From: Isoetes taiwanensis
Taxonomy: Eukaryota; Streptophyta; Lycopodiopsida; Isoetales; Isoetaceae
Assembly (NCBI GenBank): GCA_021234155.1
Contig: JAJEKV010000024.1
Span: 11,692,913 to 11,756,912, forward strand
Reading direction: 5' to 3'
DNA: 64,000 nucleotides
Part shown: positions 56,255 through 64,000 of the stretch, piece by piece
How positions within the stretch are numbered: the stretch's first letter is position 1
Layout: each line of letters begins with the position of its first letter
The notes under the pieces: generated by a model
Databases searched by the model: none
Seen by the model: the letters and a program-made list of their open reading frames with translations, nothing else
What the model was told of the DNA's origin: nothing
Translations under genes and position numbers: made by a program

Positions 56255-56935
56255 GCCTGCCTCCTACCGTAGGTCAGGGTGGGCCAAAATTTATAAAGAG
56301 TTAGCAACAAGGAGAGTAGGACCTTGTTGCCAAAGCCCTACCCTACCTATATTGCCTAACTCTTACTGTGCAATAAGAGACACATAAATCTTTTTCTCAA
56401 AAAGCCAAATGGCAAGCAAGTGGACCAAAAAAGTGGTCACTTGGATTTTTCAGAATATCAGCAGGGAAACAAGATATACCCCTTGGTAAGAGAACTAGCC
56501 TGGGCCAATGCCAAAAGACTAGTTTGAACAGAAGCTCATCCCATGATTCAGCTTCAAGTCAAGCTCTATTGAAATAATTTCACAGAAAACAATTGTCATA
56601 CCTTTATTTCTAAATGGATTTCCTTATTTCTGATTGATCGAAGCCAATGTCCATGTCTGGTTATTTGCTTATCCAATGTCCATGTCCAATGTCCATGCCA
56701 AGAGGGAAAATCTGCTGTTATTCTTGCATATTTGTACTACTGATTATATTCGTCCTTAGTGGCAGCCTTAAAGAGTAATCGTCCAAATTTGGTAAAAAGC
56801 ATTATAGTCAACGTTTCCAGCCTATGCCAATTCCTATAAATATCCAAACTGTATTAGTAAGAAATTATCTACACCTGAATTTTAACCATTTTAAGGCCCC
56901 TAGTATAACTAGAGAACTGAGTTAAAGAAAAAAAA
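56255..56935. other. Spacer between the two 2.5-kb repeats
   Basis: A 680-bp unique segment with no recognisable gene. A TCCATGTC motif repeats near 56650-56700. Confidence 0.5.
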
Positions 56936-59461
56936 CCTTTTATAATCTGATCAACAGACTTTTACCTTCCATGGACTTTTGCAAAGACCACTTCGGGCCA
57001 ATATGCAGCCTTAAGCCAAAACAGGTGTAAATTTGACTTAAGCCTTAAAAATGGTTAACTTTTATCATCGCAAAAGAAATTACCATATTCTATAACAAAA
57101 AACAATCTCCTTTTGTCAATTCAATTAAATTTATTCAGTCAATACATCATGTTTACCTTTAGGAAAGTTAAGAATCGACTCTAGAACAGATAAAAAAATA
57201 AAGTTTAGAAGTTTCTTTATCTTCCAAATCAACACCATAGAGTGCTCAGCAGATTTGTCAAAAACATATATCTTCAATGTCATCTCGTCTTGTCTTGTAG
57301 CTTTTCCAACTTGAATGGGAAAACACACACAGGAGCAAGAAATCCCGTTACCTGCAGTGAAACCAGAGGACAGTTAGCCTTAGAAGGGTAAGAGCCTAAG
57401 TCACTAACAGGTAAGCTTTAGATTTCTTGAGCTTTTCGCCCTTCACCTTGCATGTAATCATAAACATAATAGATAGGTATTTTTCCAGCTAAGAGTGTCC
57501 AACATAACTCTGCCCTAACTATTTAACCTACATGCATCCATTAAATTAGCATGCATGCGAAGAAGTTAATTTGAACTATCATGATGGTGAGGTCTGGAAG
57601 CTCCTATACAAGAGCAATCTGATCCAGTCATGATCATCCTTGTCATCAGGTCAGCCATAAAGTTTCATCCTGCATCAGCCTATTATCTGCGCAACATGCA
57701 GATATTATTCACATTTTAACCATGCATTTAGATGTTAAGAATACCCTATTGTAACATACTTCTAAGTTTGCAAGATAGACCATCTATTTAACATCACATC
57801 TTATGCCTTTTCGGGTTTTAACCATAGAATAACTGTGGGTTTAGTCTGGATCTGCCTAATTAGCACAGAATCCTCACAAAGCTTGTGCCAGTCATCTTGT
57901 CACAGCAAATTCAAAAGCTATCTACATTAGATTAGCCTACATGCTGCCATCCTAAAGAAAGCTTGTCAAATCTGTTGTCATTTTACATCAGTGCCTTGAT
58001 CTTTATGCAACAACTATCAGTCCTGAATATGGATATCCAACAGTAATTATTCTGTGTCAAATTATACATCCTATCATAAACTAGGGAGTTCAATACCATA
58101 TTATCCTTTCTGCTGCCTAAACTAGGGTAGCAACTATAAAAGATCCACTAGATCAGTAGACTTTACATTGTACAATAGCTCAGCCAAATAGCTTTATCAT
58201 TATTTAAAACATACATTTCTTAGAAGCATTCAATAAATGAAAGTAATCAGACCTGAGAGGCGCCTTTGTGCCAGCAATATTGCCTTCAGCCTTTTGTGTT
58301 GGTCGTTTTGCTTTTCCACATGGAGTATACTTGGTACTTTTATGCACATCATCAGACTCTTGCATAGATCTAGAATTTCCAGCAACATCTTGAGCTATAT
58401 GGATTGAGCACACTTTCTTCAATGATAAAGTTGGATATATGATCGCATTAATACACATCCTTCAATGCCAAAGCTGGATCTAAATTCCCCTTAGGAGTTG
58501 CCACTGTGTTATCAGGAGTTACCACTGTGTTACCGCATGAACAGATCAACATATCCAGCATCTTGGGCACTCTTTTTCTCATCTACATGTTCTTCCACAT
58601 ATCTTGAGTTTTCTGCTAGACCTTTTGCATTGCTAGCCTGATCTGCATGTTCCAGCACTTTTAAGATAAATTCACATTTAAATACTCTATACTCCCTTTT
58701 AAAAGCCAAAATCGTTATTGAGCATCAACCTGGCAAGTCTTTATCTCTACTCAAAGTGCATTCAAGGAAATTCAAGAAATAACATAATCTAAAGCTTCGG
58801 ACACGGCAAGCTTGATCTTGCGAGCCAATGCCTTGTGCTGTTGTGCTTATAATCCTGCCCCGAGGCTCAAAGATGCGTGTGATCTTGCAGACCAGCCATT
58901 TCCTCAACCCGTTTCGTAGCAACATGGATGCTTCCGACCCATATTATGATCTAAACAACAGATCTTTGATAAGCAAATTAGCAGAGAAGAATCAACGCCG
59001 GATTTTACATCCATCCTTAACAGCGGGTCACGCCTATTAGGTCGCAGATCTCCTCTGGATAATTATACCTAATTTTACTTTCTTTTTGCCTTGATAAACA
59101 TCCTGGTCGAAACCCTAATTCAAAATCCAATTACATTATATTTCCATATAGTCATTTCTTAAGCATGCCATGTCTTTCCCCATGGCTTTGTAAAACTTAA
59201 AATTGATCCTCCAAGTTGAACTATAACTTGGTTTTAATTTTATCTTTTCTAGCCTTTAAAGGTCATGATCAACAAGCCTCCAAATGTTTCTTTTGTCAAT
59301 TTTGGGTTCAATATATGAACCAAGAATATCCATATCTTTGGAACCACTGCTTGGAAAATCAGCTAATAGGGCGCATTAAATTATGTCTTGGCCAAAAAAC
59401 CACCATGTTCTTTAATATTTTCAACATCAAATTGTACATGCATTCCCCCAGTAGTTATAAT

Positions 59462-59464
<3 letters not shown>
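56936..59464. repeat. 2.5-kb direct repeat, copy B
   Basis: Second copy of 53716-56254, in the same orientation, ending in a poly(A) run of about 25 at 59461-59487 where copy A has only about seven A residues. Confidence 0.93.
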
Positions 59465-59487
<23 letters not shown>

Positions 59488-59493
<6 letters not shown>

Positions 59494-59893
59494 CACGTAA
59501 AACGCGTCGTTAATACGTGGGTCGCCACGCCGCGTCGGCAGCCGGGTAACGCCAACGCTGGCCGTCGCCCGACCACGTGGCTGCGCCGCGTGTGCGTGGC
59601 GTCGTTCAACGGCGTCAAACACGCGTGGTCGCCACGTCGACAACCTCTTCGCCGACGCCACCCGCCGCCCGCCGGGTGGGCGACCACGCGTATCGTGGCG
59701 TCGTTGAACGACGTCTCGTCGTCGCTTTAAGACGACGCCGTTGCGACGCGTATAGCGACGCGTCCGCGTCGTAAAACGACGTGCAGACATCGTTATAGGC
59801 GTCGTTCATCGACTTTTTGGCGTCGTTCATCGACGTTCAAACGACGTCTGGACGTCGTAATAGACGTCGTAACAGGGCAATTTTTTTGTAGTG
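59488..59893. repeat. Right subterminal region of the CACTA element
   Basis: Dense GCGTCGTT/AACGACG motifs and palindromes, GC-rich like the left end, running to the terminal TTTTTTTGTAGTG. Confidence 0.8.
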
Positions 59894-59896
59894 CCT

Positions 59897-60009
59897 GTTT
59901 CTAAAAAGAAAGCAATATCAACACTGTTTAACAAGTTGCCCATGGTAACTGTGTTTTCCTGTGTCAAAGTGTTTATGTTCCAACACATTACCCTGGCGGT
60001 GGCACATCC
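59897..60009 (-). pseudogene. LINE2 ORF2, first part: endonuclease N-terminus
   Basis: After the ORF1 stop (near 60010) the minus strand reads RVMCWNINTLTQENTV and LLNSVDIAFFLET, the start of an apurinic endonuclease domain. The CACTA element then breaks it at 59896. The frame continues at 43019. Confidence 0.8.
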
Positions 60010-60421
60010 CTATGCAGGCATATCATTAGCAGCAACACCTTCTACAACTACCCTCCCCTTTCTCCAAACAGCCCTTTGGCCATTTTTTCTAGCCTCTTTC
60101 AGTTTTAAAACTTCTTTTTTATGCTCCTCATAGTGCTCCTTTGTTAAATCTTCATTTACCCAAACTTTCTTGCCCTTTAACAAAGCTCTTTTTTTTAAAA
60201 CTTCCATCTTTGATTCCCTATTTGTAAACTTGACCACAATATGCCTTGTTTTTCCCATGGGTTTTCCAACCCTGAATGCTTCAAAGGAGTTACAGTTTAG
60301 CTGCATTTTTTCAGAAAAGAACTCACTAACCTTTGACACAGTATTTTCCTTTGGCTCTTCAGGGAGACCCACTAGGCGAATATTGAGAGCTCGGCTCCTC
60401 TTATCTTGTTCTTCCATGAAC
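60010..60421 (-). pseudogene. LINE2 ORF1, C-terminal part (RRM-like domain)
   Basis: Carries the L1 ORF1 core: RALNIRLVGLPEEPKENTV, FEAFRVGKPMGKTRHIVVKF and the basic WVNEDLTKEHYEEHKKEV tail. The domain binds and chaperones LINE RNA. It continues from 62784-63763 across the short-LTR element; removing that element and one TGAAC leaves the frame continuous through AAF-MEEQDKRSR. Confidence 0.88.
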
Positions 60422-60613
60422 TGTTAGAATATAACAACCCTGCCAACTCAGCATATCATATGATGTGTCATCCATGTAGGCAAAGAGTCATGTCCCATGG
60501 TAAACAGTCGTGTCTATATGAAGCTACGATGGGAAGCTTGTTCCCATTCAGTTTTTCTCTATTCAATATATATATCTGCATTGTAGTTATCTGCTGTTTT
60601 CCTAAAGTTAAGA
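60422..60613 (+). repeat. 5' LTR
   Basis: 192 bp, beginning TGTTAGAATATAAC and ending CTAAAGTTAAGA, immediately followed by the primer-binding site. It lacks the usual CA end. Confidence 0.93.
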
Positions 60614-60626
60614 TGGTATCAGAGCC
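60614..60626 (+). promoter_or_regulatory. Primer-binding site, initiator Met tRNA type
   Basis: TGGTATCAGAGCC lies directly after the 5' LTR and would anneal the 3' end of tRNA-iMet to prime minus-strand synthesis. Confidence 0.92.
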
Positions 60627-60663
60627 ACCGTGCTCTTAATTTGAATCCTGGGAGAAGAAAGCT

Positions 60664-60903
60664 ATGAAGGACCAAGTAGGGGAGCCTCCTCCCGAAATGA
60701 AGAGTTCCAGAAAGAATAAACGGTTTCTATTGAAGATGCGATTAAGGAAAAGCTTTAAGGTATTCACCTCAAAAGCTAAAAGCTGTAATAACCTTTGTTT
60801 CTCTATTACTGGCATCTTTTCTTCAAGAAGAACAGTCTTGCACGAAAAATTTGTTGAAGATTATGATGCCGTCAAGTACCCACCCTATCAAGAAACTAAT
60901 TAG
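60664..60903 (+). CDS. Short basic ORF in the LTR element
   Basis: 79 codons from the first ATG after the primer-binding site. Basic N-terminal half (SSRKNKRFLLKMRLRKSFK), followed by FVEDYDAVKYPPYQ. I do not recognise it. Its position suggests either a gag remnant or the N-terminal part of the captured sequence that continues, frame-shifted, to 61378. Confidence 0.4.
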   Translation: MKDQVGEPPPEMKSSRKNKRFLLKMRLRKSFKVFTSKAKSCNNLCFSITGIFSSRRTVLHEKFVEDYDAVKYPPYQETN

Positions 60904-61377
60904 TTGGAGACATTAGGGATTGTCGGGGCTCTTATAAATTATGGCAAGACTCAAAGACCCGGGAGGCACGTTCTTTGCGATGCCTCACTCCATTATCTGA
61001 TGCCATGGAAGAGGTTGTAGAAGAAGTGGAAGCCAAATCGGCTTGGAAGGAGTTGGTTCTTTGCAAATTGCGATGAAGGCACGAAGAATACTCTAGAAGA
61101 CACAATTGATGTCAAAATTTATGTCGAGCGTAAAATTAAAGGAGATGTATCCGATTTTAAAACCCAAGCCGATGTTATTGGGGCTCTTTGGAAGTGCCGT
61201 TGATGGATTCTGAGGAAGGTCAAGAAGACCAAGCACAAGGCAAAAGAAAAGCCGGAGATTTAACTTCGGGGTGCAAAAAGCAATGGGAGAAGGTGCAAGA
61301 GATAAACCGCTCAATTCTCGGAGTGCAAAGGATAAAAGGCGGCCAAGCACAAAAGAAAGTCTGCGAGCATAAAGGCT

Positions 61378-62571
61378 TTGAAGGTCACGAAGCAATGCAA
61401 GCGTGAAGCTGCAGATGCTGCTAGACAAAAAGGCCCAGAAAGTAGAGAAATTGCAGCCAAGGAGAATACTGAAGCAGCCAAGGAGAATGTGAAAGGAAAG
61501 GCCTCATATACTGCAGACAGGGCTGTTGAAGTCAAGAACAGGGCAATTGAATCGGGTGAAGATGCCCAAAACTTTAAAGAAAAGAAGATGCCGTTAGAAG
61601 ACATCTCATTGTCTCGCAAAATCAGTCAAAACCTGTGGAAGGGCATTCAAGATGTTGCCGATGAATACCAAGCAGAGATTGTCAATGGAAAAATCTTGGA
61701 AATAGCCATTGTCCAAGCGCTTGAACCTGTAAATGCAAACCAGATATTGCAAGAAGACAGCAGGTTTGGAATGACAGGAAAGAGCAAGGAATCTGCACAA
61801 AGAAGTGCCACCGTATTGAGTTCCCTGAGGGCTAAGGACTTGGGGTTAAGACATGTTCCTGATAACGAGCTGAAGGCATCTGAACCTATTAACAAAAACC
61901 CTACATATTTGCTAGAGGGCCTTCCTTCAATGGGTCAAAATAAGGAGCATAAATCTGATAGCAGAGATGGCAGAACGTTTGGCCATCGAGTGAATGATCC
62001 AAGCACTAAGCATCATGGACTGGAAGAGCAGAATGTACATGATTCCTGTGCAACATGCAGAAATATAAATGAAAGAGCTAAGGGAATTGCAGAGGATGCT
62101 GCTGCACAAGTAGACGTTGGAGATTCTCATATCAAGGGAGGGTCTACAATCCCGGCTGCAAATCAAGATCAAATTAAAGACGCTTGTTCTAAAGGTATTC
62201 ATTTGATTTCTAAAGAAAATGGCATAACTTTTAGATGCTCAAGGGAGGGAAGATTACATGATGTGAGCAATCTAAATGCAAACATGGAAGAAGACCTCAC
62301 TCCCTTGGCACGCAAGCGAGAGAAATCAGACTTATGGGATCTTTGTTATGACTTTGCTGATGATCATGAAATGGTTCAACTAATTCTAGAAGGCAGCAAT
62401 AAAAATTTATTCATAAACGAAGCTGTAAATATTATTGGAAATATCCCACCAACACACATGAAGAGAAGAATTTCTCCTACAAGATTCAAGAACAAGAATA
62501 ATCAGAAGAAGATTAGAAGATGTAGGAAGGACCAGATTCTGAGATATGAAGCTGATTCTGATCATGGCTGA
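61378..62571 (+). CDS. LEA-like passenger ORF in the LTR element
   Basis: An open frame of 397 codons with no ATG at its upstream edge; the frame opens at a TTG, and the first internal ATG follows KEKK. The first 65 residues are Ala/Lys/Glu-rich with EAADAARQKGPESREIAAKE and NTEAAKENVKGKASYTADRA, resembling group 3 (LEA_4) late-embryogenesis-abundant proteins. The same composition continues upstream in shifted frames to about 61230 (for example KAGDLTSG). The C-terminal 330 residues are hydrophilic and unrecognised, ending in a basic KNKNNQKKIRRCRKD. It has no gag, protease or RT motif, so capture of a host gene transcript is the best reading. Confidence 0.55.
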   Translation: MKVTKQCKREAADAARQKGPESREIAAKENTEAAKENVKGKASYTADRAVEVKNRAIESGEDAQNFKEKKMPLEDISLSRKISQNLWKGIQDVADEYQAEIVNGKILEIAIVQALEPVNANQILQEDSRFGMTGKSKESAQRSATVLSSLRAKDLGLRHVPDNELKASEPINKNPTYLLEGLPSMGQNKEHKSDSRDGRTFGHRVNDPSTKHHGLEEQNVHDSCATCRNINERAKGIAEDAAAQVDVGDSHIKGGSTIPAANQDQIKDACSKGIHLISKENGITFRCSREGRLHDVSNLNANMEEDLTPLARKREKSDLWDLCYDFADDHEMVQLILEGSNKNLFINEAVNIIGNIPPTHMKRRISPTRFKNKNNQKKIRRCRKDQILRYEADSDHG

Positions 62572-62591
62572 GTTGTTGGTTTGAGGGAGGG

Positions 62592-62783
62592 TGTTAGAGT
62601 ATAACAACCCTGCCAACTCAGCATATCATATGATGTGTCATCCATGTAGGCAAAGAGTCATGTCCCATGGTAAACAGTCGTGTCTATATGAAGCTACGAT
62701 GGGAAGCTTGTTCCCATTCAGTTTTTCTCTATTCAATATATATATCTGCATTGTAGTTATCTGCTGTTTTCCTAAAGTTAAGA
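62592..62783 (+). repeat. 3' LTR
   Basis: 192 bp, near-identical to the 5' LTR (A to G at the seventh base is the only difference noted), preceded by the purine tract and followed by TGAAC. Confidence 0.93.
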
Positions 62784-63763
62784 TGAACGCTGCAAGTGCT
62801 TTATTACGTTATTCTTGACTCGTCATAAAAGATGCTAACTGTTGCTGTACCAGGCCCATGGTCTGGTTTGGATCATCTGCCCCATCATTATCAGATTCCT
62901 CCTCTTCATCTTGAACTAGTTCAGCCCGCATCTGCTCTTTGAACTCAAAGAATTCAGCGCGTATTTGTTGTTTAAAGGTTTCTAATTCTTTCTTCATTTG
63001 CTCCATGAAAGATTGCTTCAAATCCTGTATAATTGAATCCACAGCAAATTTCAAAGCAGCTTGCACCGTGCACTGCATGGTTTCCAGCAGTTCTTGTTTT
63101 AAATTTGCCATTGCCATGGCTTGATAAGCCATAGTTGCAGCAGAATCCATTCCATCTTGAATGCCCACATTCCCTGTATGCGACCCAGCCATCCACTGCT
63201 GGATTCGGCTGCCCAGACCGCTTTTGCTCCAACGAAATTACAGTAGCCATACTCCCATGCGACCCAGCCATCAACTGTACTGCCGGATTCGGCTGCCCAG
63301 ACCTCTTTTGCTCCAACGAAATTACTGAGGAAGTAGCCAATGCTGGATTCGATTGTATAGCCAAAGTGTCTTGTGGCAATTTTGCAACTGAATCTGCTGA
63401 CGAACCTGCAGGAAACAGCCCGGCCTGCCCTTGCTCCAATGATGTCTCTGAAGAAGCCGTTGAAAACCCCTGCACAAGTGATGAAGAAGCCGTTGAAAAC
63501 CCCTGCACAAGTGATGAATTTTGATATGTCAAACCCGCCTTATGCTCAGATTTCGATGGCACTGTTACATCCCCAGCCTCCAAAGACTCAACATCATCAG
63601 AGGCATCCGAATCTGCCTCAGCACCCGACACAGCCTTCTTCCCTTTTTTTATATTTTCAGACTCTTTTGTATCCCTGGCCGTACTTATTTTGGACGCCCC
63701 CGTGGCTGTGGAGCCACTTCTGGTACCAGAGCTTCTATCCGGGTCCTTCCTAGGTTTTGCCAT
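62784..63763 (-). pseudogene. LINE2 ORF1, N-terminal part
   Basis: Starts at the ATG 63763 (MAKPRKDPDRSSGTRSGS), only 6 bases from the microsatellite. The N-terminal domain is Ser/Thr-rich and acidic (GAEADSDASDDVESLEAGD) and contains two internal tandem duplications: an 11-residue unit SSLVQGFSTAS (63451-63519) and a unit of about 30 residues with VISLEQKRSGQPNPAV (about 63190-63330). A frameshift near 63190 leads to the coiled-coil part (LKQSFMEQMKKELETFKQQI). One in-frame stop follows MTSQE at about 62817. It then joins 60421 across the LTR element. Confidence 0.85.
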
Positions 63764-63768
63764 CACCG

Positions 63769-64000
<232 letters not shown>

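Larger units (their letters stand above)
43020..59893. mobile_element. CACTA (En/Spm-type) DNA transposon, 16.9 kb, apparently non-autonomous
   Basis: The ends are CACTACAAGGGATAG (left) and the inverse of CACTACAAAAAAATTG (right). Both are flanked by the 3-bp duplication CCT (43017-43019 and 59894-59896), as expected for CACTA elements. Excision with one CCT rejoins LINE2 ORF2 in frame (AFFLETG to EHKESGLPDIAGF). Subterminal regions of about 0.5 kb at each end are rich in GTCGTTcAACGAC-type motifs, the usual transposase-binding architecture. The interior holds a 1.1-kb tandem array, a tRNA-like segment, a second subterminal-like cluster and a 2.5-kb direct duplication. No TNPA/TNPD-like transposase was recognised. 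Confidence 0.93.
60422..62783 (+). mobile_element. Short-LTR retrotransposon (TRIM-like) with passenger ORF, 2.36 kb
   Basis: Two 192-bp LTRs (60422-60613 and 62592-62783) start TGTTAGA and differ at one position by eye, so the insertion is recent. TGGTATCAGAGCC at 60614-60626 is the usual plant initiator-Met tRNA primer-binding site. A purine tract GAGGGAGGG (62583-62591) precedes the 3' LTR. The target duplication TGAAC lies at 60417-60421 and 62784-62788. No gag or pol was recognised. Instead the interior holds LEA-like coding sequence, so the element must rely on proteins from another element. Confidence 0.93.

Noticed and set aside
53716-59464. Cytosine deamination (RIP-like) as the cause of copy A/B differences
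   Set aside because: The differences add or move bases at CAG/CTG (for example CAG to CGA or CGAG) rather than change C to T or G to A.
59427-59830. Arg-rich open frames at the right CACTA end
   Set aside because: They arise from the CGTCG/CGACG subterminal repeats on both strands.
60422-62783. Complete autonomous copia or gypsy element
   Set aside because: No protease, integrase, RT or RNase H motif is present in 2 kb of interior, and the LTRs are only 192 bp.

Overview
The window looks like nuclear DNA of a land plant with a large, repeat-rich genome. Two spliced genes have clear plant counterparts: a KH-domain 3'-5' exonuclease-like gene (13553-16878, minus) and COX11, the mitochondrial copper chaperone for cytochrome c oxidase (26364-28522, plus). 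Almost everything else that can be recognised is transposable-element DNA. I cannot name the species. Prominent L1-type LINEs with non-poly(A) tails and the absence of any full autonomous LTR retrotransposon are the most distinctive features.

Layout. 1-4.3 kb: AT-rich sequence with microsatellites and no supportable gene. 4.3-8.7 kb: a MITE, then a decayed LINE (LINE1) on the minus strand. 8.7-13.1 kb: a long foldback (terminal-inverted-repeat) element with a 2.65-kb insertion in its left arm and a second copy of the same MITE at its centre. 13.5-16.9 kb: the exonuclease/KH gene. 18.2-24 kb: low-complexity repeats and two head-to-tail decayed copies of an unfamiliar, transposon-like gene. 26.3-28.5 kb: COX11. 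32.0-37.2 kb: a PIF/Harbinger transposon with its Myb/SANT partner ORF, its DDE transposase and an unrelated ORF between them.

The right half, 37.3-63.9 kb, is one nested structure. A 5'-truncated LINE (LINE3) and a LINE carrying both ORFs (LINE2) both lie against (GA)n/(TC)n microsatellite. LINE2 is split by (i) a 16.9-kb CACTA transposon in its endonuclease domain (43020-59893, TSD CCT), (ii) a 2.36-kb short-LTR retrotransposon in ORF1 (60422-62783, TSD TGAAC) that carries a LEA-like passenger ORF, and (iii) a 321-bp MITE in the C-terminal coding region (40109-40429, TSD CCCT). In each case removing the insertion and one target-site copy restores the LINE reading frame, which dates the insertions relative to one another. 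The CACTA element contains about 6.6 copies of a 1.1-kb tandem repeat, a 2.5-kb direct duplication, and no recognisable transposase.

Points most worth following up: LINE insertion at (TC)n microsatellite in a plant; a MITE family with a 4-bp target duplication; the passenger-carrying short-LTR element; and a striking CAG/CTG-specific discordance between duplicated copies that looks like a base-calling or polishing artefact.
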